A DNA stretch of 64,000 bases from VRUE01 sp963805455. Its GTDB lineage: Bacteria > Actinomycetota > Thermoleophilia > Solirubrobacterales > 70-9. Where the stretch lies: the NCBI GenBank assembly GCA_963805455.1, contig CAWDUJ010000010.1:186001-250000 (forward strand), written 5' to 3'. Both the position numbers and the translations under genes were made by a program. Numbering within the stretch: the stretch's first letter is position 1; the number at the start of each line of letters is the position of its first letter. The notes beneath the pieces were generated by a model that saw nothing but the letters and a program-made list of their open reading frames with translations, searched no databases and was not told the origin of the DNA. Shown here one piece after another: positions 49,369 to 59,028 of the stretch.

Positions 49369-50319
49369 ATGAAAACAGAAGACAACACGCAGGAGGCCGC
49401 CTCTGTCGACCGCCCCTCGCCGCCCGTCCCCTTGTTTGTCCTCGCCTGCGACCACCGGGCATCGATCCCGGTGATGTTCGGTGACATGGTGTCATTGGCA
49501 GATTCGGAATCGGTCGAGCGCATCAAGTGGGTCGTCTTCCGCGGCCTGCTGGCGGCGATCGAGGACGACGAGAATCGGGTCGACGATTCCGCCGGACTGC
49601 TGGTCGACGAGATCTTCGGCGGCGCGGTGGCACGCGAGAGCCGAGCGCACGGGATCTCGCTGACGATGCCGATCGAGGCTAGCGGCCCTCCCTTTCGGCT
49701 CCAATATCCCGACGACTTCGTCGCCCACGTTGCCACCTTCGAGCCCGACTTCGCCAAGGCGATGATGACCATCAATCCCGAGGAAGGCCCGGCCTATCGG
49801 CGCCAGCTCGACGACCTCGCGCGGGCTTTCGCCGAGCTCGAGTCGCGGCTTGGACGGAGCCAGGGGATGATGCTCGAGCTGATCGTGCCGCCGACCGAGG
49901 AGCAGCTGGCGCAGTGTGGCGGGGACCAGGAGCGTTTCGACCGCGAGCTGCGCCCGGAGCTCGTCTGCCGGGCGATCGACGATGTCTACCGGCTCGGCAT
50001 GTGGCCGACGGTGTGGAAGCTCGAGGGCCTCGAGAGCGTGGCCGACTACGAGCGCGTCTCGGGGACCTTCCGCCGGTATGACGACGCCGTCCGGGCCCTC
50101 GTGCTGGGTCGCCGGGCTTCCTCCGAGCGGGTCGCCTACTGGCTGCGGCTCGCCGCGCGCGACGACGGCTTCGACGGCTTCGCGATCGGTCGTAGCATCT
50201 GGGAGGAGCCGATCCGCGGGTTCCTCCGCGGCGCCGACTCCGAAGCTACGGCGATCGCCGCGATCGGCGACCGCTACGCCGAGTTCGTCGAGATCTATCG
50301 TCAGGCCGCGGCGGGGTAG
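49369..50319 (+). CDS. DUF2090 protein (2-deoxy-5-keto-gluconate-6-phosphate aldolase-like)
   Basis: 316 residues from ATG 49369. It begins its fold with LFVLACDHRAS and later shows LLVDEIFGG, LTMPIEASG and WKLEGLES, then IGRSIWEEP, typical of the class I aldolase TIM-barrel domain found at the C-terminus of bifunctional IolC (DUF2090). It probably cleaves a keto-sugar-acid phosphate. It lies 9 bases before the sugar-kinase gene and is divergent from the DeoR regulator. Confidence 0.8.
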   Translation: MKTEDNTQEAASVDRPSPPVPLFVLACDHRASIPVMFGDMVSLADSESVERIKWVVFRGLLAAIEDDENRVDDSAGLLVDEIFGGAVARESRAHGISLTMPIEASGPPFRLQYPDDFVAHVATFEPDFAKAMMTINPEEGPAYRRQLDDLARAFAELESRLGRSQGMMLELIVPPTEEQLAQCGGDQERFDRELRPELVCRAIDDVYRLGMWPTVWKLEGLESVADYERVSGTFRRYDDAVRALVLGRRASSERVAYWLRLAARDDGFDGFAIGRSIWEEPIRGFLRGADSEATAIAAIGDRYAEFVEIYRQAAAG

Positions 50320-50328
50320 AGACGAACC

Positions 50329-51642
50329 GTGGGCCGCTTCGCCGGACTCGACCTCGGAACCTCGAACATCAAGGCCGTGGTACTGGGCGAGGACGGCGGC
50401 CCCCTTGGCCGCGCTGAGCAGCCAACGCCCTGGATGGGGACCGAGCTCGACCCTGGGCGGCTGCGGGCGACGGCGCTGGGCACGCTGCGGCGGGCGCTCG
50501 GCGACGTCGAGGAGGCGATCGCCGCACTCGGGGTCACTGGCTTCGCCGAGTCGGGCGTCTCGATCGACGCCGCCGGCGAGCCCTGCGCGCCGATCGTCGC
50601 CTGGCACGACTCGAGGGGCGCCCGCGCCGAAGCCGAACTGCTGGACCAGTTCGGCGCGGAGGGCTTCGCGGCGGCGAGCGGGCAGCGCGTCGACCGGCGC
50701 CTGACCGTCCTCAAGCAGCGCGAAATGCACCGCGACGGCTTCGACGCGCAGCGGCGTTGGATGGCGGTGCCGGAGTGGATGGTGCAGGCGCTCGGCGGTG
50801 CGCCGGGGCCGGAGCTCTCGCTCTGGTCGCGGACCGGCTTCCTCCGCATCGGCGAGCCCGCGATCTTCGCTGAGGCGGCCGACTGGGCCGGCTTGCCGTG
50901 GCGCGAGCAGCCCGAACCGGTGCCCGCCGGCGAGCCGGCGGGCACCGCGAGCGGCGGCAGCGGCGAAGAGTGGCTCAGCGGCGCGGTGCTCACCGTCGCC
51001 GGGCACGACCACCTCTGCGCCGCGCTCGGCGCCGACGCGGTCGGCGACGAGGTCATTTTCGACTCCTGGGGCAACGGCGAGGCGCTGCTGCGCAGCGCCG
51101 AGGAGCCGCCGGCGCCGGCCGAGATCGTCGCCGGCTTCAACACCAGCTGGCACGTGCTCGCGGGTCGGCGGACCGCGGTGCGCGGCACCCGCAGCGGCCT
51201 GCTGCTGAAGCACGTGCTCGCCCAGCTTGGGCGCAAGGATTCCTCTCCCGAGTTCGACGAGCGGGCGCTACAGGTCGTCCTCGACCGCCGCCGAGAGATC
51301 CGATTCGAGGAGAGCGGGACCATCCTCGCGCGGCCGCCCGGCCTCGACGAGGCGGCGGTCTGGCGGGCAGCGATCGAGCTTGCCTTCAGCCGTGTCCGCG
51401 ATGCGATCGCCGGGCTCGAGCGTCTCGGTGGCCCGGTCTCGCGCGTTGTCGGCTCGGGCGGCTGGTTGCACAGCCCAGCGATGCTGCAAATGAAGGAACA
51501 GGCGGTCGGCGGATTCGAGCGAAGCGAGGTCGAGGAGCCAGGCGCGCTCGGCGCGGCGTTGCTGGCGGGATGCGCCGCGAGAGCTTGGACGCTGGAGGAG
51601 GGGATCGCAATTACCAGGGCTACGAGGGGAATGACGAGTTGA
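50329..51642 (+). CDS. FGGY-family carbohydrate kinase
   Basis: 437 residues from GTG 50329. The ATP-binding start GLDLGTSNIKAVVL, the middle AWHDSRGARAE and GHDHLCAALGADAV, and the C-terminal VVGSGGWLHSP are FGGY features. It would phosphorylate a sugar or sugar acid, supplying the substrate for the linked aldolase-like protein. Length is slightly below the usual 480-500. The stop overlaps the TTG of a truncated dehydrogenase remnant. Confidence 0.88.
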   Translation: MGRFAGLDLGTSNIKAVVLGEDGGPLGRAEQPTPWMGTELDPGRLRATALGTLRRALGDVEEAIAALGVTGFAESGVSIDAAGEPCAPIVAWHDSRGARAEAELLDQFGAEGFAAASGQRVDRRLTVLKQREMHRDGFDAQRRWMAVPEWMVQALGGAPGPELSLWSRTGFLRIGEPAIFAEAADWAGLPWREQPEPVPAGEPAGTASGGSGEEWLSGAVLTVAGHDHLCAALGADAVGDEVIFDSWGNGEALLRSAEEPPAPAEIVAGFNTSWHVLAGRRTAVRGTRSGLLLKHVLAQLGRKDSSPEFDERALQVVLDRRREIRFEESGTILARPPGLDEAAVWRAAIELAFSRVRDAIAGLERLGGPVSRVVGSGGWLHSPAMLQMKEQAVGGFERSEVEEPGALGAALLAGCAARAWTLEEGIAITRATRGMTS

Positions 51643-51840
51643 GGGCGGTGGTCATCGCCACGCCGGACGAGGTCGAGGTGGCGCAGGTCCAGGACCCGTT
51701 CGGCCGCCGACGAGGCGATCGTGCGGGTCGAAGGCTGCGGCATCTGCGGCGCCGACCGCCACGCGGCTGCCCGAGCCCCACTTGGCGCCTGCCGCGCCTA
51801 CCCGGGCGGCGACGAACGCGCGCGCTTCGGCTTGGATCCA
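51639..51840 (+). pseudogene. N-terminal remnant of a zinc-dependent alcohol dehydrogenase
   Basis: TTG 51639 overlaps the kinase stop and reads LRAVVIATPDEVEVAQVQDP, then the frame shifts and continues ADEAIVRVEGCGICGADRH, the GroES-like start with the first zinc Cys. Beyond about 51800 similarity fades and the TetR gene occupies the opposite strand. The remaining 280 residues are absent, so the gene is dead. It was probably the third gene of the sugar operon. Confidence 0.65.
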
Positions 51841-52484
51841 TTCGCCTTCGCCGGCGCGTCGTGGAGTCCGAGCGCGTTCGTCCACAGCAGGTTGAGGGTC
51901 GTGACGAGCTTCTCGAAAGGGATCTTCTCGCCGAGCACATAGACGATGAACGCCATCCGACCCACCATGGCGCTGAGCGCATGTGCGGCCACGTGGGCAT
52001 CGATCGCGCCGTCGACCCTGCCTTCCTTCTGGAGGCGGCGGATCAACTTGGCGTTGCGATCAGCGAACGCGCGGGCCCGCATCCGCCGCAACTCCCTGAA
52101 GTCGCCATCGATCTGCGCGACCTGCTCGAACAGTGCCATGAGACGGGCGTTCCGTTTGTAGGAGTGGATGTACTCACGATTCGACGCGTCGATGAGTGCG
52201 ACGACGTCCTCGCCGCCCATTCGTTCCTGGACGTGGGGATGAAGCATGTCCTCCTGCACCGCCTCGACCACCGCGGAGAAGACTTCCTCCTTGTCGTCGA
52301 AATAGGTATAGAAGGATCCCGACGAGACTCCCGCCTCCTTCGTTATGTCGCTGATCCTGGCGTCGAGATACCCGTCCCTTTCGAAGACCCGCCGGGCGGC
52401 AGCCACGAGGGAGGCGCGGGTGCGCTCACCCCGATGGCTGCTCGGTGGCGGCCTTCGGATGCCTACCATCTTCCGATCTGACAT
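51798..52484 (-). CDS. TetR-family transcriptional regulator
   Basis: 228 residues. The N-terminal HTH region (RASLVAAARRVFERDGYLDA, then VSSGSFYTYFDDKEEVF) is clearly TetR; the C-terminal ligand domain is not diagnostic. It sits between the sugar kinase and the peptide ABC transporter operon and may regulate either. Its tail is basic (KPKRARSSPPG). ATG 52484 gives a 16-residue lead before the HTH; a later start is possible. Confidence 0.9.
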   Translation of the reverse strand: MSDRKMVGIRRPPPSSHRGERTRASLVAAARRVFERDGYLDARISDITKEAGVSSGSFYTYFDDKEEVFSAVVEAVQEDMLHPHVQERMGGEDVVALIDASNREYIHSYKRNARLMALFEQVAQIDGDFRELRRMRARAFADRNAKLIRRLQKEGRVDGAIDAHVAAHALSAMVGRMAFIVYVLGEKIPFEKLVTTLNLLWTNALGLHDAPAKANGSKPKRARSSPPG

Positions 52485-52557
52485 CTCCCCATCCCTTCCA
52501 AAGATTGCTCTACGGCATTAAACCGAGGTAGACGGATCCTAGGCCGCCCTCCGCCAC

Positions 52558-53397
52558 TCATCCGGGTACCCCGTCCGGCTCCCTGGTCGACTCGGGGACC
52601 GCAATATCCAGCGGGGGCAGACCGGTGGTCGCGTCCAGCAGCTCCTTCGTGAAGTCGTTCTCCGGATTCGTCAGGACGTCCGCGACCGTCCCCTCCTCTA
52701 CGATCTCCCCGTCATACATGACGGCGACCCGATCGCATAGCTGCTTGACGACCGCAAGGTCATGGGAGATGAAGAGCATCGTCAGGCCCAGCTCCCGTTG
52801 GAGGCGTTTCAGGAGGATCAGTATCGAGGCCTGGATGGAGACGTCGAGGGCCGATACCGGCTCGTCGGCGACAAGCAGCTTGGGCTCGACGGCGAGGGCG
52901 CGGGCGATGCCGATCCGCTGACGCTGACCCCCCGAGAAGGCGCGCGGCCGCTTTTCCATAGCATCCTCAGGCAGGCCGACCATCTCGAGCAACTCGATCG
53001 TGCGGGCCCGGGCCGAGGCCTTGTCCGCCGCCAGGCCATTGACCCGCAGCAGCTCGCCGATCGTCGCCCCGACGGTCAGCCGCGGGTTCAGCGACCCGTA
53101 GGGGTCCTGGAAGACCATCTGGATCGCACGACGCTGGGCAGGGTCCTTGTCCGGTCGCAGGGGCGCGCCGTCGAATGTGACCGTCCCCTCAGTCGGGCGC
53201 TGCAGGCCGACCACGCAGCGGGCGGCTGTCGACTTGCCCGCGCCCGACTCGCCGACCAGGGCGAAGGCTTCGCCGGGCTGCACCTGGAAGTCGATGCCGC
53301 GGAGGGCTTCGAACGACTCCCTGCGGCGGAGGAACACATCGCGGCCGCCGCCGAAGCAGACCCGTAACCCGCGAGCCTCGAGCAACGGCTCAGCCAT
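52558..53397 (-). CDS. Peptide-type ABC transporter ATP-binding protein (DppF/OppF-like)
   Basis: 279 residues. Walker A GESGAGKST, signature SGGQRQRIGIARAL, Walker B LLVADEPVSALD, and H-loop FISHDL are all intact. The C-terminal EGTVADVLTNPEN is typical of oligopeptide transporters. Start overlaps the end of the partner ATPase gene by 8 bases. Part of its middle was copied to 47945-48105, where it survives as a fragment. Confidence 0.94.
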   Translation of the reverse strand: MAEPLLEARGLRVCFGGGRDVFLRRRESFEALRGIDFQVQPGEAFALVGESGAGKSTAARCVVGLQRPTEGTVTFDGAPLRPDKDPAQRRAIQMVFQDPYGSLNPRLTVGATIGELLRVNGLAADKASARARTIELLEMVGLPEDAMEKRPRAFSGGQRQRIGIARALAVEPKLLVADEPVSALDVSIQASILILLKRLQRELGLTMLFISHDLAVVKQLCDRVAVMYDGEIVEEGTVADVLTNPENDFTKELLDATTGLPPLDIAVPESTREPDGVPG

Positions 53398-54418
53398 CGC
53401 CCGCCGCAGCTTTCTGGGACAGCAGCTCGTGGCGGCGACAGGCCGTTTTTCGGCCGGCGCCGATCTCCACCAGGGAGACGGGTCTCAGGCATTCCGGATG
53501 GGCGAATTCACAGCGGGGTGCAAACGGGCAGCCTTCGGGCAGTCCGCCCACCGGGGGGGGCGACCCAGGGATAGCCCGCAGTTTCTCGATCGTCGAGTCC
53601 CGGGTCGGTACCGTCTGCAGGAGCGCCAACGTGTACGGGTGCCGCGGGCGACGGAGGACCTCTTCGGCGGGCCCTTCCTCGACCATCCGCCCCGCGTACA
53701 TCACGACTATCCGGTCGCACACCCGGCCGGCGACACCGAGGTCGTGGGTGACGAGGACGATGCCGATGTTCAGTTCGCCGGCGAGACCGACGATCAAGTC
53801 AAGGACCTTCATCGTCACCGTGGCGTCGAGCGCGGAGGTCGGCTCGTCACAGAGGAGCAAGGATGGTTCGCCGGCGACGGCGATGGCGATCACGACCCTC
53901 TGCCGCATCCCGCCGGAGAGTTCGTGCGGGAACAGCCGGTAGCGTCGCTCGGCTTCGGTGAAGCCCATCTTCCGCAGCAATTCGATCGCGCGCGCCTTGG
54001 CCTCGGCACGGGAGAGGTCGCAATGGGTGCGAGCTGCCTCGGCAATCTGCGGGCCGATCCGCATCGTCGGATTGAGCGCCGTCATGGGCTCCTGGAAGAC
54101 CATCCCGACGACCCCGCCGCGCAAGCGTCGCATCTGCCGATCGTCGGCATCGGCGACATCCACCCCGGCGACCTCGATGGCACCACCGCTGACCGACACC
54201 CCGGTCGGCAGGAGGCCGGCGATCGCCCTCAGGGTCAGGGACTTTCCCGAGCCGGACTCGCCGACCACCCCGACGACCTCGCCGCGGCGGGCATGGAGGC
54301 TCGCGCCGGTGATCGGCTCGAGAGCGTCCTCGCCTCCGCCGATGGCGAGGCGAAGATCGCGGACTTCGAGCAGATCGCCCGGCGACTCTGCGGTCTGTTG
54401 CACGGCCGGCTCCGTCAC
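53390..54418 (-). CDS. Peptide-type ABC transporter ATP-binding protein (DppD/OppD-like)
   Basis: 342 residues from GTG 54418, overlapping the permease stop (GTGA). Walker A GESGSGKSLT, signature LSGGMRQRVVIA, Walker B LLLCDEPTSALD and H-loop VTHDL are intact. The C-terminal GCPFAPRCEFAHPEC motif with three Cys is the iron-sulfur-type extension of DppD/OppD proteins. It pairs with the DppF-like protein to power uptake. Confidence 0.94.
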   Translation of the reverse strand: MTEPAVQQTAESPGDLLEVRDLRLAIGGGEDALEPITGASLHARRGEVVGVVGESGSGKSLTLRAIAGLLPTGVSVSGGAIEVAGVDVADADDRQMRRLRGGVVGMVFQEPMTALNPTMRIGPQIAEAARTHCDLSRAEAKARAIELLRKMGFTEAERRYRLFPHELSGGMRQRVVIAIAVAGEPSLLLCDEPTSALDATVTMKVLDLIVGLAGELNIGIVLVTHDLGVAGRVCDRIVVMYAGRMVEEGPAEEVLRRPRHPYTLALLQTVPTRDSTIEKLRAIPGSPPPVGGLPEGCPFAPRCEFAHPECLRPVSLVEIGAGRKTACRRHELLSQKAAAGDG

Positions 54419-55344
54419 CGCGCGTCCAGCTTCCGCGCCAACCCGTCGGCGATCAAAGCAAAGCTGAAGCCGATGAGGATGATTGCGAGACCGGGGATGA
54501 CCGCCAGCCACCACTGGTTGTTGAAGAACGGCTGGGCTTCCGCGATCATCGTCCCCCAATCCGGCGCGGGGGGCGGGATGCCCAGTCCGAGGTAGCCGAG
54601 GGTCGTGACGAAGAGGATGATCAGGACCGCATCCGACATCGCATAGACGATCGACTGAGTGATCATGTTGGGAAGGATGTGGCGGGTGAGCACGCGCCAG
54701 GTCGGGACGCCCCCCACCTGAGCCGCCAGCGCATACTCCATCGATGCCTCACGACGGGTCGACGTCCGCCCCAATCGGGCGTAGACGACCCAGTCGACCG
54801 CCGTCACCGCAACGATGATCGTGGCCACACCCGGCCCAAGGACGAAGACCAGGGCGATCAACAGGACGAGGATCGGGAAGGCGAAGACTACATCGGTGAC
54901 CCCGATCAGGAGAGAGTCCGGCCAGCCGCCGCGATAGCCGACCAGGACACCGAGCACGGTGCCTATCAAGAATGGGCCGAGGAGCGCGCCAAGCGCGATG
55001 AAGATGTCGTTCCGGTCCCCGTAGATCAGCCGCGAGAGCGTGTCGCGTCCGAGTTGGTCAGTGCCCAGAAGGTGACCCGCCGTACCCGGAGGAGCGAGCG
55101 TCTGAGTCAGATCCTGTTTGACCGGGTCATGAGGGGAGATCACCGGCGCGAACACCCCGACGAGGATCAGGAAGCCGAGGATGCAGAGACCGAACATGAG
55201 CTCGCCGTTGCCGCTGAAACGACCGCCTAGCCTTGATCCCAGGGGTCGGCTGAACTCGGCAGGCCGCAGCGGTGAACGGAACTCGGCCTCGACCTGCGAG
55301 GTGGAAGGCGGGCCCTGGATCTCCTCGGAAAGTGAATCGGTCAC
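54415..55344 (-). CDS. Peptide-type ABC transporter permease (DppC-like)
   Basis: 309 residues with six membrane helices, preceded by a cytoplasmic N-terminus of about 45 residues. The segment VTDVVFAFPILVLLIALVFV and the EAA-loop EASMEYALAAQVGG mark the permease. The DQLGRDTLSR motif after the first helix is typical of DppC/OppC. Coupled by 4-base overlaps to both neighbours. Confidence 0.93.
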   Translation of the reverse strand: MTDSLSEEIQGPPSTSQVEAEFRSPLRPAEFSRPLGSRLGGRFSGNGELMFGLCILGFLILVGVFAPVISPHDPVKQDLTQTLAPPGTAGHLLGTDQLGRDTLSRLIYGDRNDIFIALGALLGPFLIGTVLGVLVGYRGGWPDSLLIGVTDVVFAFPILVLLIALVFVLGPGVATIIVAVTAVDWVVYARLGRTSTRREASMEYALAAQVGGVPTWRVLTRHILPNMITQSIVYAMSDAVLIILFVTTLGYLGLGIPPPAPDWGTMIAEAQPFFNNQWWLAVIPGLAIILIGFSFALIADGLARKLDAR

Positions 55345-56282
55345 CTGGCCTCCACCCGCGGATCGAGCAGGGCCTGAATGAGATCACCCATGATGTTGAC
55401 TGTCACCACGACCAGGGCAAGGATGAGCGTGACCGCCTGGACCACCGGAAAGTCGCGATTGCTGATCGCTTGCAGCATCAACGCACCGACGCCGCCAAGG
55501 CTGAAGACCTGTTCGATCACGAGCGTGCCACCGACGAGGAAGCTGATGTTTACGGCAAGGACCGTGACGGTCGGTGCCAGGGCATTGCGGAGGACGTGGC
55601 GTATCCGGATCCGACGCTCGCTGAGCCCCTTGGCCCGTGCCGTGGTGACGAAGTCGGACTCCGAGACCTTGAGAATCTCCGCCCTCAGGCTGCGGACGAC
55701 CAGCGGGATGATCCCGGCCGCGATAGTCAAGCTCGGCAAGAACAAGGATTCGAGGTGCCCGGTGAATCCGGTGCCGAACCCCGCGGAGGGAAACAGACCG
55801 GCATCGATCGCGACGTACTGGATCAGCACCAGGCCCAGCCAGAAGCTCGGCACGCCGAGCGAGATCACGGAGAGGACGCGAATCGACTGATCGCGCCACG
55901 CGCCCGGCTTCGAGGTGGCGAAGAGCGCGGCCGCCATCGAGATCGCGACGGTCAGCACGGTCGCATAGCACAGTAGCCACAAGGTCACCGGCATCCGCTC
56001 CATCACCAACGCCCCGGCCGACTGCCCGTATCGCAGTGAGGTACCGAGATCGCCGGTCAGCAACCTTTCCATGAACAGGAAGTATTGAGCTGGCAGGGAC
56101 TTGTCGAGACCCCAAAGGTGATGGAGGTTTTCGATGCTCTGCGGGGTCGCACGGATGCCCAGTGCGGTCTTCGCCGGGTCCCCAGGGACCAAGTGGATCA
56201 GGAAGAAGACGATTATTGTCACCCCGATCACAACCGGTATCGCCTGAAGGAGACGCCGGACGAAGAACCGCACGTAGGCCAT
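55341..56282 (-). CDS. Peptide-type ABC transporter permease (DppB-like)
   Basis: 313 residues. The start MAYVRFFVRRLLQAIPVVIG and LIHLVPGDPA are typical of DppB/OppB. The EAA loop is in SDFVTTARAKGLSERRIRI. Six helices. It lies directly after the substrate-binding protein gene (3 bases) and overlaps the DppC-like gene. Confidence 0.93.
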   Translation of the reverse strand: MAYVRFFVRRLLQAIPVVIGVTIIVFFLIHLVPGDPAKTALGIRATPQSIENLHHLWGLDKSLPAQYFLFMERLLTGDLGTSLRYGQSAGALVMERMPVTLWLLCYATVLTVAISMAAALFATSKPGAWRDQSIRVLSVISLGVPSFWLGLVLIQYVAIDAGLFPSAGFGTGFTGHLESLFLPSLTIAAGIIPLVVRSLRAEILKVSESDFVTTARAKGLSERRIRIRHVLRNALAPTVTVLAVNISFLVGGTLVIEQVFSLGGVGALMLQAISNRDFPVVQAVTLILALVVVTVNIMGDLIQALLDPRVEAR

Positions 56283-56285
56283 GGT

Positions 56286-57869
56286 CTATTCCATGAATCC
56301 CGCTTCGCCGAACCAGGCCACGCCGCCCCTACTGACATAGAAGCCGGTCAGGTTGCTGCTCTGAGCCCAGGCGTAAGGGGCCGCCGCGACAACGATCACG
56401 TTCTGTTCTTCGGCGACGATATCCTGCATATGCCAGTAATCTTCTTCGCGCTTTTTATCGTTCACCTCCTGTACCGCTTTCGGAAGTAGTTTCTCCATCT
56501 GGGTGGTGTCGGCACCAGTCCAGTTTCCTTCGTACGCGTTGTAGAACGAGAACAATTCAGCAGCCTCTCCCGAGGGCTCGTAGTTGTACACCGCGAAGGC
56601 GTCGTATTCGCCTGCGATCGCTTTCGTCACCGAAGTGTTGCTATCCGTCTTTTCGATGTTCACCGTGAAGCCAACTTCTTCGAGGTTTTGCTGGACGACC
56701 TGGGAAGCGGTCACCCAGAACGGGTTTTCCTTGGCGAACATCAGCGTGGTCTTCGGTTCCGCGCCTTCCTTGACCGCTTCGGCTACCAGTTCTTTCGCCT
56801 TTTCGATATTCTGTTCAGGCGCTTCGATATTTGGGTTGTACCCATAGATCGGCGGCGACACATAGGCGCCGACCGGTTCGCCGTGGCCGCTCAACGCTGC
56901 CTGGACGATGCCTTCGCGGTCCAAGGCGATGTTGAAGGCTTCGCGGATCTTCTTGTTCTGGAACAGCGGCTTGCGCACATTCAGCATGATCTGGAAGCTG
57001 ATCCCGAGCGGCGTATCCACGACTTCCGTCTCGGGGGCGTTTTCGATCGATTCGAGCTGCTCCCACGGCGGTTGGTAGATCAGATCGAGCTCGCCGCCGC
57101 GCAGCTGCGAGGCGCGGCTATTCGGATCTTCGACCGTGTGGAAGACGATTTTGCTGAGGTAGGGTCGATCCGGGATCCAGTAGTGAGGATTCTTCGCCAG
57201 TGTCATCGATTCGCCCTTTTTCCAGGAGACGAATTCGAACGGTCCGGTCCCAATCGGATGTTCACCGAATTCGGCTTCTGACTCGCCACCGAAGTTCTTC
57301 GGCATGATCCCGAAGGACCACTGGCTCAGGTTCAGCGGCGTTTCCGGCGCCGGGACTTTGTTCTTGATCACGACAGTCGAACCGTTTGGTGCTTCGATCG
57401 CCGTCACGTTTTCCAGCAGCGCTCCGTAGACTTCACTCTTCTTTACCGATTCGAGGGAGAAGACGACGTCGGCCGAAGTCATCGGTTTACCGTCGGAGAA
57501 CTTGACGTTCTTCTTCAGGTGAAGCGTCCAGACTTTTTCGTTTTCTGCGGTTTCGAATTGTTCGACGAGCCACGGCACGGTCTTGCCTTCGGAGTTTTCT
57601 TTGAAGAGCGACTCGTTGATGGCCGAGATCACGTTCACGTCGGCCGGGACATAGGCCAGCAACGGGTTGAGGGTGATGTTTTCTTCCGCGTTGGTGACGT
57701 TGATGGTGCCGCCCTGCTTGGGCGTCCCTGCCGATTCGCCACCGCCGCCACTACCACCTGAGGTGGAGGACGAAGATGAGCCGCTGCCACAACCTGCGAC
57801 GACCACGACCAGCACGGCGAATATCGCCAACGCGAAAATCCGCAACTTCCTTCTATCGCTTGAACGCAT
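56286..57869 (-). CDS. Extracellular solute-binding lipoprotein, family 5
   Basis: 527 residues from ATG 57869, chosen because GGGAGAG lies just upstream. The lipobox is VVVAGC, followed by a Ser/Gly linker. The SBP_bac_5 pattern runs from GGTINVTNAEENITLNPLLA through WTLHLKKNVKFSDGKPMTSA to IREAFNIALDREGIV. It binds a peptide or other solute at the outer surface for the four downstream transporter genes. Codon use is visibly less GC-rich than the neighbours (many TTC/TTT, GAA), which may indicate recent acquisition. Confidence 0.93.
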   Translation of the reverse strand: MRSSDRRKLRIFALAIFAVLVVVVAGCGSGSSSSSTSGGSGGGGESAGTPKQGGTINVTNAEENITLNPLLAYVPADVNVISAINESLFKENSEGKTVPWLVEQFETAENEKVWTLHLKKNVKFSDGKPMTSADVVFSLESVKKSEVYGALLENVTAIEAPNGSTVVIKNKVPAPETPLNLSQWSFGIMPKNFGGESEAEFGEHPIGTGPFEFVSWKKGESMTLAKNPHYWIPDRPYLSKIVFHTVEDPNSRASQLRGGELDLIYQPPWEQLESIENAPETEVVDTPLGISFQIMLNVRKPLFQNKKIREAFNIALDREGIVQAALSGHGEPVGAYVSPPIYGYNPNIEAPEQNIEKAKELVAEAVKEGAEPKTTLMFAKENPFWVTASQVVQQNLEEVGFTVNIEKTDSNTSVTKAIAGEYDAFAVYNYEPSGEAAELFSFYNAYEGNWTGADTTQMEKLLPKAVQEVNDKKREEDYWHMQDIVAEEQNVIVVAAAPYAWAQSSNLTGFYVSRGGVAWFGEAGFME

Positions 57870-58071
57870 TTCTCTCCCTTGGGTCCCCAAACTTATTCCG
57901 AGTTCAACACAATGAATCGATGGCTACTCACGCGGTAACGGGTACCTGCGATGGAATCACCCTATGCGTTACTGAACTTGACGTCAAGTCCATTTCGCGG
58001 AAGCGGGTCTGAAGCCGGTCGCTCAACTCGCTCGCCTTCTCGAGCGTCACCTTGAACCCAACTTGTCTGCC

Positions 58072-59028
58072 CTAACGGATCGCAATCGGGTTGACCGGCC
58101 CACCGACACCCCCATGGATAGGCAATGGCGCCGCCGCCAGGAGAAAGTCGTACCGGTGGTCCACGGCGCAGGCCGCGGCGAGCGTGTCGAGCTCGAAGAT
58201 CTCCCCGAGGATCATCCCCATGTAGACCAGGCTAACCTCGTGTAGCGGGAGGCGCGGCGGGCCGATGGCGAGGTTCTCAACCGCCCAGTTGTCGCAGGCG
58301 ACGGCGCTGACACCAAGTTCGTGGAGCAGGGGCAGGCAGCTGAGGTCGATGCCGGGCTCGTCCGGGGTCAGCGGACCTGTCTGCGCGAAGGCTGACCAAT
58401 CGCCCGCCGCCGAGACTCTCCCGAGATGGCCGGTCCGCACCAGGAGGGCATCTCCGGGCCGCAACTCCACCTCTTGGCTGTCGAGGACGTCCTGCAGCTG
58501 GTCGGCCGTGATCGGGTGGCTCACCGGCAGAGCTTCGACGCTCTGGTGGCGGGCGACGTCGGCCAGGACTCCGCGCGTAGCCATCCGCCTGGCGACACCG
58601 CGGATGTCGTTGCGGCGAGCACCCCTGCTGGTCACCTCGGCGGCGCTGACGCCGCCGTACATCTGGTCGCGATGGAAGATGTGCGAGAGGGCATCCCAGT
58701 GTGTCGCGCCATGCACCGCCATCGCGATGACGTCGTCGGAGCCCGCCGTGACTTCTGGATCCGGTGACGTGTCGGCACCCACCTCGGTCATGTAGTGCTG
58801 CAGGTTGATTCGTCCCGAGCCGGCCGGTTGGGGCTTGTCGGGGCGCAACTCGAAGCCGAGTGAGAAGGCGGTGCCCTCACGAACCGCAGCGGCCCCCTCG
58901 AGCCGCTTCGCGGGGGTGACCAGGTTGAGCGTGCCGAGCTCATCGTCACGCCCCCAGCGGTCCCAGTTGCACAACCGCTGGGCAAGCCGGTCGACGAGAG
59001 CGTCAAGGTCCTCGGCGCGCCCTGCCAT
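58072..59028 (-). CDS. Cyclase-family hydrolase (kynurenine formamidase-like)
   Basis: 318 residues from ATG 59028. The metal-binding motif AVHGATHWDALSHIF is the HGTHxDxPxH-type site of the cyclase family, which hydrolyses amides or lactones. ELRPGDALLVRTGHLG and AVACDNWAVENL are other family blocks. It is longer than kynurenine formamidase (about 210) and matches the larger actinobacterial subgroup. Its ATG overlaps by one base the stop of an aminotransferase tail fragment. Confidence 0.85.
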   Translation of the reverse strand: MAGRAEDLDALVDRLAQRLCNWDRWGRDDELGTLNLVTPAKRLEGAAAVREGTAFSLGFELRPDKPQPAGSGRINLQHYMTEVGADTSPDPEVTAGSDDVIAMAVHGATHWDALSHIFHRDQMYGGVSAAEVTSRGARRNDIRGVARRMATRGVLADVARHQSVEALPVSHPITADQLQDVLDSQEVELRPGDALLVRTGHLGRVSAAGDWSAFAQTGPLTPDEPGIDLSCLPLLHELGVSAVACDNWAVENLAIGPPRLPLHEVSLVYMGMILGEIFELDTLAAACAVDHRYDFLLAAAPLPIHGGVGGPVNPIAIR

